A stretch of DNA of 64,000 bases from JBNNGK01 sp050268245 (GCF_050268245.1 NZ_JBNNGK010000012.1:62001-126000); one strand, 5' to 3'. Shown: positions 16,688 to 26,494, counted from the first letter of the stretch. Translations and numbers: made by a program. Notes: generated by a model not told the origin, from the sequence alone.

Positions 16688-18409
16688 TTAATCTTCACCG
16701 ATCTTTACGCCGATTTTACTGACCTGATTACCTTCCATTTCAGCAATTGTCCAGGTTAGACCATCCCACTCGACATGGTCACCCACTACCGCTTCACCCC
16801 CTATCATCTGGATAACAAACTGGCCCAAGGTTTGCTGTTCGTCTATCCCATCTTGTAGGTTTAGTCCGTAAATTTGCGAAATATCGCTCAATTTTGCATC
16901 CGATTGCAGAATGAAATCGCCGAAGAAACGTTCGTCTAGTGTTATCGCTGGTGCTTGACTAAACAGTTTGCCTAACGCGGGCAAGTCATGCTCATGACCA
17001 ATAACGCACAGAATATCTTGCTCTCGAAGACGCGTGCTGCCGCTAGGGTGTAACAGTTCTTTGCCTCGGAACACGGCTGCGATGCGTGTTCCCGGCGGCA
17101 TTTTAAGTTCGCGTAACGCTGCGCCAACGCACCAATTTTCCGCGGTTAACTGGTAAACAAACTGCTCCCATTGATTTTCAGGATGAATATCCAGCCCAAC
17201 ACGAGAGATAGGCGACAAGGCAGGCGGCACCACAACCTTGGCTTTCTTGGCTGCAAAAGAGAGCGTGGTACCCTGTAACAGTAAGGAAACCAATACGACG
17301 AAAAATGCCACATTAAAGAACAGATGGGCGTTGGGTAATCCTGCCATCATCGGAAATACGGCAAGAATGACCGGCACCGCACCGCGTAGGCCAACCCAGG
17401 AAATAAATACGCGTTCGCGTAGCGTAAAGTTGCGAAACGGTAACAAACCGATAAAGACCGAAATCGGGCGGGCAAATAAAATCATCCACAACGATAGCAT
17501 CAGCGCGGGAAGGGCGATCGGCAACAGATTGCTGGGTGTCAGCAATAAACCAAGTACCAGGAACATGGCAATTTGGCTCAACCAAGCCAAACCATCGAAG
17601 GTTTGTACTATGCCATGACGGTTGCGAATCGGTCGGTTGCCAAGGACTAATCCGCACAGGTATACGGCCAGAATACCACTGCCATTAAGTGCCGTCGTCA
17701 GCGCAAAAATAAGGATGCCGCCGCTTACCGCCAGCAAGGGATAGAGGCCTTCGGGCAATTTAATGCGGTTAATCTGTGCCAGCAGTAGCCAGCCGCCACC
17801 GAGGCCAAAAGCAATGCCTAAGCCGAATTGCTGCAATACATGTAGCAAGAAGCTCCAACTGAGCGTGGTTTCACCGGCGGAGATCATGGCAATCAGCGTA
17901 ATCGTCAGGAATACCGCCATGGGATCGTTACTGCCTGACTCGATCTCCAATGTCGCGCCGACACGTTCATTCAGCCCTTTACCGCCTAATAACGAGAACA
18001 CGGCGGCGGCATCGGTCGAACCGATGATGGCACCGATTAGCAAACCTTGTAGTAAATCGATATTAAACAGCCAAGCTGCCGCTAAACCGGTTAAACCCGC
18101 AGTTATCACTACGCCGACCGTTGCCAATGATAACGCAGGCCATAACGCAACACGGAAAGAGCTGACGCGGGTGCGCATACCGCCGTCAAGCAGGATCACC
18201 GCCAGAGCCAGGTTGCTGACCAGATAGGCAACAGGATAATTATCGAAGGGGATACCGCCAATACCATCAACGCCGGCCAGCATGCCGATCGCCAAGAATA
18301 TGACTAGAATAGGAATGCCCAGACGCGATGAGAAAGAACTAAGGAGGATACTGGCCCCTACCAACACGGCGCCGATGATAAACAAGTTATTGATCGTGCT
18401 GGCATCCAA
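16688..18409 (-). CDS. nhaP2: K+/H+ antiporter NhaP2 (CvrA)
   Basis: Inner-membrane CPA1-family antiporter that exports potassium in exchange for protons and helps in volume and pH control. The 573 residues comprise about 12 transmembrane helices with the ion-site motifs GSTDAAAVF (130-138) and ESGSNDPMAV (157-166). A cytoplasmic RCK-C/TrkA-C-like domain follows (about 400-485, RIAAVFRGKELLHPSGSTRL), then a CorC-type associated domain at the end (GEAVVGDHVEWDGLTW). It is monocistronic, with a hairpin after the stop. Confidence 0.95.
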   Translation of the reverse strand: MDASTINNLFIIGAVLVGASILLSSFSSRLGIPILVIFLAIGMLAGVDGIGGIPFDNYPVAYLVSNLALAVILLDGGMRTRVSSFRVALWPALSLATVGVVITAGLTGLAAAWLFNIDLLQGLLIGAIIGSTDAAAVFSLLGGKGLNERVGATLEIESGSNDPMAVFLTITLIAMISAGETTLSWSFLLHVLQQFGLGIAFGLGGGWLLLAQINRIKLPEGLYPLLAVSGGILIFALTTALNGSGILAVYLCGLVLGNRPIRNRHGIVQTFDGLAWLSQIAMFLVLGLLLTPSNLLPIALPALMLSLWMILFARPISVFIGLLPFRNFTLRERVFISWVGLRGAVPVILAVFPMMAGLPNAHLFFNVAFFVVLVSLLLQGTTLSFAAKKAKVVVPPALSPISRVGLDIHPENQWEQFVYQLTAENWCVGAALRELKMPPGTRIAAVFRGKELLHPSGSTRLREQDILCVIGHEHDLPALGKLFSQAPAITLDERFFGDFILQSDAKLSDISQIYGLNLQDGIDEQQTLGQFVIQMIGGEAVVGDHVEWDGLTWTIAEMEGNQVSKIGVKIGED

Positions 18410-18652
18410 AATAATCTTCTCCTTTGGCGGGTTGACGTGGTGCGCGATTACGCGTCGGCCCCTAATGATAGCCTGTTTTTTGGGTAAAACGCTAAGGCTG
18501 ATTTGGGGATGACTTGGTTTTTATCGGCACTGTTTCGATAAACTCGAGAGAAGAGCGTTAAAAACATCGCTGTTTGAGATTTTATACTGATAGATCAGCA
18601 GTTTGGTGGTTGAGAAGAAAACGAATTATTCATTGATATCACGAATCAGGAG

Positions 18653-18690
18653 AATAACCATTAAACCTCTGATGAGGCTTAATGGTTATT
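18653..18690. repeat. Large near-perfect hairpin downstream of the 18705 gene
   Basis: AATAACCATTAA (18653-18664) pairs with TTAATGGTTATT (18679-18690), and inside it CCTC-TGAT-GAGG pairs again, leaving one A/C mismatch. No U-tract follows on either strand. It is probably an mRNA-end stabiliser for the minus-strand gene. The rest of 18410-18704 holds only promoter-like sequence. Confidence 0.6.
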
Positions 18691-18704
18691 GGGCAGAGTG
18701 CGCT

Positions 18705-18929
18705 CTAATGGTCGAGAGACTGCAGTGCTCGCCGGATCAATTCTGAGGCGAGTTTGCGCTCGCCTTCTGAAACGCCATCAAGATTAAAATTAGCAAGATC
18801 ATGTACTAAGATGCTGCGATCTTTACCGCTGATGGAAGCATCCAACGCTGAAAGTAATCTACCCAGAATTTTCAGTAGGGTGGTATTGGTTGGTACCGAT
18901 TCTTGCATTGAGATGTCTTTATCACTCAT
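18705..18929 (-). CDS. Hypothetical small helical protein (74 residues)
   Basis: ATG at 18929 with AGAGGA about seven bases upstream. The first 17 residues are polar (MSDKDISMQES), then two predicted helices follow (LLKILGRLLSALDASISG and EGERKLASELIRRALQSL). Size and layout faintly recall YmgB/YcgZ-type connectors, but the match is too weak to name it. No operon partner is evident. Confidence 0.6.
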   Translation of the reverse strand: MSDKDISMQESVPTNTTLLKILGRLLSALDASISGKDRSILVHDLANFNLDGVSEGERKLASELIRRALQSLDH

Positions 18930-19229
18930 TAAAAATCCTCTCTGTCGTGACGGAAGGGAGATACAGCTACCGTATCACGTATGGGGTGACGGCATCCCTC
19001 AGGGTTCATTGAGCCCAATCACTACCGTAAGGCAGGATGTGGATTTCTACTTATGCACTGTTGTTATAACAATTTGCTGCAATAGGCTCCAGTATAAGAT
19101 TGCAGTCATTTTGCGCAGCGGAGAGAGCAATGTGTTTTTATGACGAGATAGACCAAGCGTAAAATTCAATTATAACGGCTGCGGGGGTATTCGGCGGGAG
19201 GGGCGAATACCGCCCCTAAGTACTTTGAG
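18930..19229. other. Intergenic stretch with a hairpin downstream of the acyltransferase
   Basis: No gene is supported. GGTATTCG (19186-19193) / CGAATACC (19204-19211) forms a GC-rich hairpin 19 bases after the acyltransferase stop, a possible terminator without a U-run. Confidence 0.4.
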
Positions 19230-20285
19230 TTATAATGTTTTAATATTTTTACTAGGCAAAATATTACGCGGCCTTTCCAATAAGAAATGGAGGTTTAATC
19301 GCTGAATTATATAATAAACAACTACTGGTGCAATCAAACCGAACAATGTGCCCATTATGATATGAATTGACCAGTTATTTATGTGTAATCCTTTGCTTAA
19401 AATGATACGTAGGCCACTGCCTGCAAGGATATGCATCAAATAAATAACCATGCTGAGTTCCCCTAACCGACGTAGCCAGCTAAGTTTGATCTTGGCTAAC
19501 CGTACGGATAGGCAGACAATAAAAATAATTGATGTGAGTGCTAATAATAAAGATAACAAACCAGTTTTGGTATAATCAAGATTTAGAGAGTGGTGGAATA
19601 GCCATTCAAACGATACAAAAGAAACCAGTGAGCATAGGGTTATCCCCCAACTAATGTTGGTAACCACACTAGCATAGCGAGCTGTTAATGCACCGAGTAG
19701 GAAGAAAACTATAAACTGAGTAATGTAATTCAAATTTGCAACACGACCTAGGCTATTTTGATAAATATAGAGCCCGGCTGAGATCACTATCATAACGGGA
19801 AGTACTAGGTGAAATTTTTCTTTACTATATAAGAGTGTTGCAACGACAAATATCATAAATAAAGCATAAAGGAACCAGAATTGTGCACGCGGATGCGTAA
19901 ACAACATTAATATATCCGAAAAATTGGTTGAATTATTCGTATAGCGGGAGAGTATGACCTCTACCGTCCCTTGCAAAAATGACCAAACAATATACGGATA
20001 CACAATGGTATCTATCTTACTGATAATAAATCGAGTTTTCCCTTTTCGGTTCAATGACTGAACGAAAAAAAGCCCGGAAATGAAGAAGAACAGTGGCATG
20101 TGAAAGCTATAAATCACACTATCAATTAATTGATAGGTGGACGATGACAAGTGGATACCTGCACTGTATAAGCCACGGTTAACGTGGCCAAAAACCACAA
20201 GAATAATACCGATTCCTTTCGCATGATCTACCCATGTTTCTCTCATGTCTGTCTCTGTTTGTGATGAAAATATTGTATTTTTCAT
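19230..20285 (-). CDS. Acyltransferase-3 family membrane protein
   Basis: Integral membrane O-acyltransferase of the AT3/OafA-WecH type, which modifies sugars on surface glycans. The 351 residues hold about ten transmembrane helices. The family's conserved first-helix motif is present (WVDHAKGIGIILVVFGHVNRG, broken at about residues 18-38, with His 34) along with FHMPLFFFISGLFF. The first ATG (20285) has no ribosome binding site. The in-frame ATG at 20246 begins MRETWVDHAKG, as usual in the family, and may be the true start. It is 165 bases downstream of opgC in the same direction, and the target glycan is unknown. Confidence 0.85.
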   Translation of the reverse strand: MKNTIFSSQTETDMRETWVDHAKGIGIILVVFGHVNRGLYSAGIHLSSSTYQLIDSVIYSFHMPLFFFISGLFFVQSLNRKGKTRFIISKIDTIVYPYIVWSFLQGTVEVILSRYTNNSTNFSDILMLFTHPRAQFWFLYALFMIFVVATLLYSKEKFHLVLPVMIVISAGLYIYQNSLGRVANLNYITQFIVFFLLGALTARYASVVTNISWGITLCSLVSFVSFEWLFHHSLNLDYTKTGLLSLLLALTSIIFIVCLSVRLAKIKLSWLRRLGELSMVIYLMHILAGSGLRIILSKGLHINNWSIHIIMGTLFGLIAPVVVYYIIQRLNLHFLLERPRNILPSKNIKTL

Positions 20286-20450
20286 TATATCAGGGGGTTG
20301 CAGATTTACAATATAACTTTATTGCAGAGTTTTCATTTTAAGAAAAACTTACTCATTATTATTTGACTATTTTTATATTTAGTTTTGGTTATAAACATTA
20401 AGCTATTAACAATAAGATAGATCCTGCATTTTCAAACTAAAGAAATTTAG

Positions 20451-21584
20451 TTATGGTTTACCTGAAAACAGAAAACGTAGCAGTGGCACGCGCTTATGGA
20501 ATTCATATAAGGCGAACGCCAGTCCTGAGACAAATAGGATGCCAAGCGCAAAACCGATCAGATTATTATCAATATGCGGCGTAACAAATGCGCCGTATAG
20601 CAGCGTGAGTGGATGGTGTACCAGATATATAAACAATGACGCATTAACCAGATAAGTGATACGTGGTGAATGTTGGTTCAGTAGCCGGTGGCCGAAGGAG
20701 AACACCACGTTGGTCATCAGTACGCCCATCACCGCTTTAATCAAAATCTCCACCTCAAACATCACGTTAAAGTGACTGTGGGCAAAAAGCTTTTGGTTTA
20801 GCATATAGGCAATCAACAGCAATAATGAGCCAAGTACCGCCCAAGGGGAGGGGTTAATAAAAATCGCTTTTAGCCATGCGTACTTGAAGGCATACGCCCC
20901 AAGTAAGAAGAATGGGAAATAGAAAAGTGTTTCCATGACCACGAAGTTAAACATGGCATTGGACAGTATTTCAGGTATAAAAATTAGAATAAGGCGATGG
21001 AGGGCAGAATAAAATAATGCATAAAACAAAAAATACATTAAGATAATTCTCAAATTTATCATTTTATTTATTGGGTAGGGCGCAATAGGCGTTTTTATCG
21101 CTTTGATTCTGCGGAACAGAAAGAAACATATGCTGGTTAGAAGCGCCAGCGTTAATAAAAACCACAGGTGTGAAACTAGCTCCCAAACCGCGATATTTAT
21201 TTTTTGATACAAAGATGAATCATCCCAACTTGTCAATTTATTGGTGAAATACTTCAGTAGGAAAAACTGCGGGATTGTAATCAAAGGGATTGAGCTTAAC
21301 AGCGGTATGGCAACGCGCTCTAAGCGAACCTTGAGCCAACGACGACGCTCATATCGCTGATAGAGCATAAAGGAGAAGTAGCCAGAAATGATGAAGAACA
21401 CCTGCATGCGAAAGGCATGGATGAAGTCGTTCAACACCGTCAACGGGAACGACGGTGTGGCACTGTTGACTGCCCAAGAATGACTGGAGTAAATCAGAGA
21501 AAGATGAAAAGGAATACCGAGCAACATTAAATACGCTCGGATTGAATCAAGGAAAAACTCGCGCTGATTGTTACCGTTTGTCAT
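20451..21584 (-). CDS. opgC: Osmoregulated periplasmic glucan succinyltransferase OpgC
   Basis: Inner-membrane AT3-family enzyme that transfers succinyl groups onto periplasmic glucans. The 377 residues carry REFFLDSIRAYLMLLGIPFH with its active-site His, FRMQVFFIISGYF, and about ten transmembrane helices, in agreement with E. coli OpgC. It is divergent from opgGH, with a 198-base intergenic region holding both promoters, as in other enterobacteria. Confidence 0.95.
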   Translation of the reverse strand: MTNGNNQREFFLDSIRAYLMLLGIPFHLSLIYSSHSWAVNSATPSFPLTVLNDFIHAFRMQVFFIISGYFSFMLYQRYERRRWLKVRLERVAIPLLSSIPLITIPQFFLLKYFTNKLTSWDDSSLYQKINIAVWELVSHLWFLLTLALLTSICFFLFRRIKAIKTPIAPYPINKMINLRIILMYFLFYALFYSALHRLILIFIPEILSNAMFNFVVMETLFYFPFFLLGAYAFKYAWLKAIFINPSPWAVLGSLLLLIAYMLNQKLFAHSHFNVMFEVEILIKAVMGVLMTNVVFSFGHRLLNQHSPRITYLVNASLFIYLVHHPLTLLYGAFVTPHIDNNLIGFALGILFVSGLAFALYEFHKRVPLLRFLFSGKP

Positions 21585-21782
21585 AGATTACCGCAATTAT
21601 TTTTATGGAAGGTCATTAACCTGCTTATTTTATTAGCATCGGTTAAATTGCAGATAAAACTCTACTATACCCATTATTAACTTTCCATAGCGTCTTGGTT
21701 GCCGGCTTGGTACGCTGGTGTTTTGTTGGTTGCTTAAACTCTGAGCCATAAGCATGAACCATTCATTTATCATGTTGTCGGA

Positions 21783-23411
21783 ATGCTGAATAATCAATTA
21801 ATATGCATTTTGAATGATTTGAGCACACGAATAGGGGGGGATGTGCAAATTAATAATTTATCCATAAAACCACGCGCCGTGGGTGGACGTTGGTTGGGTG
21901 CTACCGTGTTGTTCACACTGTTTACCTCGCAAGTATGGGCTTTTTCTATTGATGATGTGGCCAAGCAAGCGCAGGAGCTGGCAGGAAAGGGCTTTACTGC
22001 CCCTAAGAGCAACCTTCCTTCTCAATTCCGTGATATGAAGTTTGCGGACTATCAACAGATTCAGTTCAATCACGATAAAGCCTATTGGAACAAGTTGAAA
22101 ACCCCTTTCAAACTTGAGTTTTACCATCAGGGGATGTACTTCGATACGCCCGTGAAGATCAACGAGGTGACCGCCAGCACCGTTAAGCAGATTAAATACA
22201 GTGCAGATTATTTCAATTTCGGTTCGGTCAAACACGATCCTGAATCAGTGAAAAATCTGGGCTTTGCCGGTTTCAAAGTATTGTACCCGGTAAACCACGC
22301 GGATAAAGATGATGAAATTATGAGCATGCTGGGCGCCAGCTACTTCCGTGTGGTCGGCAAAGGCCAGGTTTACGGCCTGTCTGCGCGCGGTTTAGCTATC
22401 GACACCGCATTACCTTCCGGTGAAGAGTTTCCACGCTTTCGGGAGTTTTGGATTGAACGTCCTAAACCGGGTGATAAACATCTGGTGATTTACGCGCTGC
22501 TCGATTCTCCACGCGCGACGGGGGCCTATCGCTTTGTGGTGTATCCAGGTCGTGATACCAAGGTTGATGTGCAATCGAAAGTTTTCTTGCGCGACAACGT
22601 CGGCAAATTGGGTATTGCGCCGTTGACCAGCATGTTCCTGTTCGGTCCCAGCCAACCGTCGCCAACATTAAACTATCGCCCGGCGTTGCATGATTCCAAT
22701 GGTCTGTCGATTCATGCGGGTAACGGCGAATGGATCTGGCGTCCGCTGAACAATCCTAAGCATCTGTCGGTTAGCACTTACACCGTTGAGCATCCGAAAG
22801 GATTTGGTTTGTTGCAACGTGGCCGCAACTTCAAAGATTATGAAGACTTGGACGATCGTTATGACCTGCGTCCCAGTGCTTGGGTAGAACCGCGTGGCGA
22901 TTGGGGGAAAGGTAAAGTTGAACTGGTAGAAATCCCGACCGCGGATGAAACTAACGATAACATCGTGGCGTTTTGGACACCTGATGTGTTGCCAGATGCG
23001 AAGACGCCACTGTCGCTCAACTATCGCCTACACTTCACGCGTGATGAGGATAAATTACACTCGCAAGATATTGCCTACGTAAGCCAGACCATGCGTTCAA
23101 CGGGTGATGTTAAGAAGTCTAATTTGATCCGTGAACCCGATGGTAGTGTGGCTTTCTTGGTCGAATTTGAAGGCCCAGTGCTAAAAGGGTTAGACGAGAA
23201 AACGCCTATCGCCTCTCAGGTGAGTATGGGGGATAACGGTGAAATGGTGGAAAATAGCGTTCGCTATAATCCAGTAACCAAAGGTTGGCGTTTGACGCTG
23301 CGACTGAAAGTGAAAGACGACAAAAAGCCGGTAGAAATTCGTGCCGCGCTGGTCAATGGCGATAAGACACTGTCGGAAACCTGGAGCTATCAGCTACCTG
23401 CCAATGAATAA
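21783..23411 (+). CDS. opgG: Periplasmic glucan biosynthesis protein OpgG
   Basis: Periplasmic protein needed for branching and release of beta-1,2-linked glucans made by OpgH. The mature part closely follows E. coli OpgG from FSIDDVAKQAQ onward (DTALPSGEEFPRFREF, NGEWIWRPLNNPK, ETWSYQLPANE). The N-terminus is uncertain. The ATG at 21783 gives a 542-residue product with an unusually long pre-sequence. A GTG at 21843, just after a G7 run, would give 522 residues with an ordinary signal peptide ending in VWA. Neither start has an ideal ribosome binding site. It overlaps opgH by 8 bases, so the two genes are translationally coupled. Confidence 0.95.
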   Translation: MLNNQLICILNDLSTRIGGDVQINNLSIKPRAVGGRWLGATVLFTLFTSQVWAFSIDDVAKQAQELAGKGFTAPKSNLPSQFRDMKFADYQQIQFNHDKAYWNKLKTPFKLEFYHQGMYFDTPVKINEVTASTVKQIKYSADYFNFGSVKHDPESVKNLGFAGFKVLYPVNHADKDDEIMSMLGASYFRVVGKGQVYGLSARGLAIDTALPSGEEFPRFREFWIERPKPGDKHLVIYALLDSPRATGAYRFVVYPGRDTKVDVQSKVFLRDNVGKLGIAPLTSMFLFGPSQPSPTLNYRPALHDSNGLSIHAGNGEWIWRPLNNPKHLSVSTYTVEHPKGFGLLQRGRNFKDYEDLDDRYDLRPSAWVEPRGDWGKGKVELVEIPTADETNDNIVAFWTPDVLPDAKTPLSLNYRLHFTRDEDKLHSQDIAYVSQTMRSTGDVKKSNLIREPDGSVAFLVEFEGPVLKGLDEKTPIASQVSMGDNGEMVENSVRYNPVTKGWRLTLRLKVKDDKKPVEIRAALVNGDKTLSETWSYQLPANE

Positions 23412-25965
23412 ATTTACTCAATCTGCCCAAGGTTACCTTGAGGCAATGCCCCTGACCGATGCGCGGTCAGGGGCGCTTAAGCAACAACTGACTACTGGCG
23501 ATCGGCCATCGCTAGAGGCACTGCATCGCCAAATGGGCGTTGATGATGCCAATGTCACAACGTTGTCGTCTGATGACGTGGCGCTGGCGTCGGTAAAAAA
23601 TCGTATTGAAAGTGCTTGGCCGGATGCCGTCAGTGATGATGAGTTTGATACGGATGCGGAAGGCCGAACGATTCTGAAAGCTATACCGCCCATCAAACGT
23701 ACCAGTATGTTTCCTGAAGCCTGGCGGACTAACCCCGTGGCACGCTTCTGGGATTCTTTACTTGGACGCAGGCCGCACAACCGCCATGCCAATAAAGAAG
23801 ATGCCGAGGCGGAAAACCGCTGGCGTCTTGTGGGGTCAATGCGCCGCTATGCATTGTTGGTGCTGATGCTCGTGCAAACCGGTATTGCAACCTGGTATAT
23901 GAAGACCATTCTCCCTTATCAGGGATGGGCATTGATTGATCCTATCGGCATGTTGGATCAAGACGTTATGCAGTCGGTATTGCAATTACTGCCATACGTG
24001 TTGCAAACCGGCATCTTGATATTATTTGCGATTCTGTTTTGTTGGGTATCGGCGGGGTTCTGGACGGCGCTGATGGGTTTCCTGCAATTGCTGATTGGTA
24101 AGGATAAATACAGTATATCCTCCACTATCAAGGGTGATGAGCCGATTAACCCTGCGCACCGTACCGCGCTGATCATGCCGATTTGTAATGAAGACGTTGA
24201 GCGGGTGTTCGCCGGTCTGCGTGCCACTTATGAGTCAGTGGCTGCGACCGGTCAGTTAGCGCATTTTGACATTTATGTACTGAGCGATAGTTACGATCCG
24301 GATATTTGCGTAGCAGAGCAGAAAGCGTGGATGGAACTGTGTCGCGATGTTGATGGCCACGGTCGTATTTTCTATCGCCGCCGCCGCCGCCGCGTAAAAC
24401 GTAAAAGCGGCAACATTGATGACTTCTGCCGTCGTTGGGGCGGTGAATACAGCTATATGGTGATTCTGGATGCCGATAGTGTGATGAGCGGCGAGTGTCT
24501 CACCGGCTTGGTACGCTTGATGGAAGCGAATCCAAATGCGGGCATCATCCAGTCGGCACCGAAAGCATCGGGTATGGATACGCTGTACGCGCGCGTTCAA
24601 CAGTTTGCAACCCGTGTTTATGGCCCTTTGTTTACCGCAGGCCTGCATTTTTGGCAGTTGGGGGAGTCTCACTACTGGGGTCACAACGCGATTATCCGGG
24701 TTAAGCCATTCATTGAGCATTGTGCCTTGGCACCGCTGCCAGGGGAGGGCTCGTTTGCGGGGGCGATCCTATCGCATGACTTCGTTGAGGCAGCATTGAT
24801 GCGCCGTGCTGGCTGGGGGGTATGGATTGCTTATGACCTGCCGGGTAGTTACGAAGAGTTACCGCCAAACTTGCTCGATGAGTTGAAGCGAGATCGCCGT
24901 TGGTGCCACGGTAACCTGATGAACTTCCGTCTGTTTCTGGTCAAAGGTATGCACCCGGTACATCGTGCGGTATTCCTGACCGGCGTGATGTCTTATTTGT
25001 CAGCGCCGCTGTGGTTTATGTTCCTGGCGTTATCAACGGCGTTACAGGTTGTACATACGTTGATGGAACCCCAATACTTCCTGCAACCGCGTCAGTTGTT
25101 CCCCGTTTGGCCGCAATGGCGGCCGGAGTTAGCCATTGCGCTGTTTTCCACGACGTTAGTGCTGCTGTTTTTGCCTAAGTTATTGAGCATCGTGTTGATT
25201 TGGGCGAAGGGTGCGAAAGAGTATGGTGGCGCATTACGTTTGCTGGTGTCGATGTTAATGGAAATGCTGTTCTCCGTACTGTTGGCGCCGGTGCGTATGT
25301 TGTTCCATACGGTATTCGTCGTTAGCGCATTTCTTGGCTGGGAGGTGGTGTGGAACTCACCGCAGCGTGATGACGGCGATACGCCATGGAGCGAGGCCTT
25401 TAAACGCCACGGTTCACAAATGTTGCTCGGTTTAGTGTGGGCAGGTGGCATGGCTTGGCTGGATCTGCGATTTTTATGGTGGCTGTCGCCGATTGTATTC
25501 TCATTGATTTTGTCGCCGTTCGTTTCAGTCTTGTCTAGCCGAGCGACGCTGGGGCTGAAAAGTAAACGCGCTAAGCTGTTCCTCATCCCGGAAGAGTACT
25601 CACCACCGCGTGAATTGGTGGCGACGGAAACGTATCTGCAACTGAACCGCGATCGTGCGTTGCGTGATGGTTTCTTGCATGCCGTAGTGAATCCGTCTTT
25701 CAATGCGTTGGCAACGGCAATGGCGACCGCACGTCACCATCTGCGTGCCGCCATTGAACGTGTGAGGGCGGAGCGGGTTAATGAAGCGTTGCAAGCCGGG
25801 CCTGAAGGATTGACGAAATCCCAGCGTCTTGAACTGCTGAGCGATCCGGTCGCGTTGGCACGTCTGCATCACTCTGTGTGGCAGTGTCCTGAAGGTGAAA
25901 ACTGGCTTCAGTATTATCAGCAGTTACCGCACAATGCGTTGGCGCATCCTGTAGGTCAGCGCTAA
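23404..25965 (+). CDS. opgH: Glucan glucosyltransferase OpgH
   Basis: Inner-membrane GT2-family glycosyltransferase that polymerises and translocates the beta-1,2-glucan backbone. In E. coli it also links UDP-glucose levels to cell size by sequestering FtsZ. The start is ATG 23404 (MNKFTQSAQGYLEAMP), inside the end of opgG, giving 853 residues. Catalytic landmarks are SDSYDPD, LDADSVMSG, HDFVEAALMRRAGW and the RRWCHGN variant of the QxxRW motif. About eight transmembrane helices surround the glycosyltransferase domain. Confidence 0.97.
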   Translation: MNKFTQSAQGYLEAMPLTDARSGALKQQLTTGDRPSLEALHRQMGVDDANVTTLSSDDVALASVKNRIESAWPDAVSDDEFDTDAEGRTILKAIPPIKRTSMFPEAWRTNPVARFWDSLLGRRPHNRHANKEDAEAENRWRLVGSMRRYALLVLMLVQTGIATWYMKTILPYQGWALIDPIGMLDQDVMQSVLQLLPYVLQTGILILFAILFCWVSAGFWTALMGFLQLLIGKDKYSISSTIKGDEPINPAHRTALIMPICNEDVERVFAGLRATYESVAATGQLAHFDIYVLSDSYDPDICVAEQKAWMELCRDVDGHGRIFYRRRRRRVKRKSGNIDDFCRRWGGEYSYMVILDADSVMSGECLTGLVRLMEANPNAGIIQSAPKASGMDTLYARVQQFATRVYGPLFTAGLHFWQLGESHYWGHNAIIRVKPFIEHCALAPLPGEGSFAGAILSHDFVEAALMRRAGWGVWIAYDLPGSYEELPPNLLDELKRDRRWCHGNLMNFRLFLVKGMHPVHRAVFLTGVMSYLSAPLWFMFLALSTALQVVHTLMEPQYFLQPRQLFPVWPQWRPELAIALFSTTLVLLFLPKLLSIVLIWAKGAKEYGGALRLLVSMLMEMLFSVLLAPVRMLFHTVFVVSAFLGWEVVWNSPQRDDGDTPWSEAFKRHGSQMLLGLVWAGGMAWLDLRFLWWLSPIVFSLILSPFVSVLSSRATLGLKSKRAKLFLIPEEYSPPRELVATETYLQLNRDRALRDGFLHAVVNPSFNALATAMATARHHLRAAIERVRAERVNEALQAGPEGLTKSQRLELLSDPVALARLHHSVWQCPEGENWLQYYQQLPHNALAHPVGQR

Positions 25966-25973
25966 GTAAGGTC

Positions 25974-26010
25974 ATCAACCTCAGACACGCATTGCGCGTC
26001 TGAGGTTGAT
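25974..26010. repeat. Long inverted repeat after opgH
   Basis: ATCAACCTCAGAC (25974-25986) pairs with GTCTGAGGTTGAT (25998-26010), with CGC/GCG pairing in the loop. The inner core resembles the terminator at 26121-26145, so the two hairpins look related. Confidence 0.75.
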
Positions 26011-26120
26011 AACAAAATAGCCTTTGAACCTGAGATACACGCACCGAGGCGAGTCGGTGGCTTACGCTACAACGGCGTCATCGTCACGCTCTCTTTAATC
26101 ACAGGTTGATCAACAGTCTG

Positions 26121-26145
26121 AGACGCGCATTGCGCGTCTTTTTTT
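26121..26145 (+). terminator. Terminator of opgGH
   Basis: Stem AGACGCGC (26121-26128) / GCGCGTCT (26132-26139), loop ATT, followed by T7. A further CACCGA/TCGGTG hairpin lies at about 26041-26060, between this and the first inverted repeat. Confidence 0.85.
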
Positions 26146-26247
26146 CATCATTATTTACGCGATACGAATATTCTGGCCGGTAAAAACAGGTTAATATTCT
26201 TATTAACGGTGTTGATATCTAAATAATTATAGGGATGAGTGTAGCGG

Positions 26248-26493
26248 GTGAAATTACGGTCTCTTTTTTGTTTGCTCGCGCTGGCACTCAGCACCATAGC
26301 ATTATCCGGTTGCGGTAGCATTATTAGCCGTACGGTGCCGGGCGCAGGACATGGCAATCAATACTATCCGGGTGTGCAGTGGGATTTACGTGATACGCCT
26401 TGGCGGTATATCACCGTGATTGATGTACCGTTGTCGATGGTGGCCGATACCTTTATGCTGCCGTTCGATATGCAGCATGGCCCGTATAACTAA
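26248..26493 (+). CDS. yceK: YceK family lipoprotein
   Basis: Small lipoprotein of 81 residues with a signal peptide and lipobox LSGC (Cys 22). The conserved YceK core follows: GSIISRTVPGAGHGNQYYPGVQWD (split at residues 23-46) and a final LPFDMQHGPYN. Start is GTG. The family role is unknown. It sits downstream of opgGH, as in E. coli, and is convergent with the GNAT gene, leaving one base between the stops. Confidence 0.93.
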   Translation: MKLRSLFCLLALALSTIALSGCGSIISRTVPGAGHGNQYYPGVQWDLRDTPWRYITVIDVPLSMVADTFMLPFDMQHGPYN

Positions 26494-26494
26494 T

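Noticed and set aside
24256..24720. 154-codon minus-strand frame in opgH
   Set aside because: Shadow of conserved OpgH coding sequence, no start signals.
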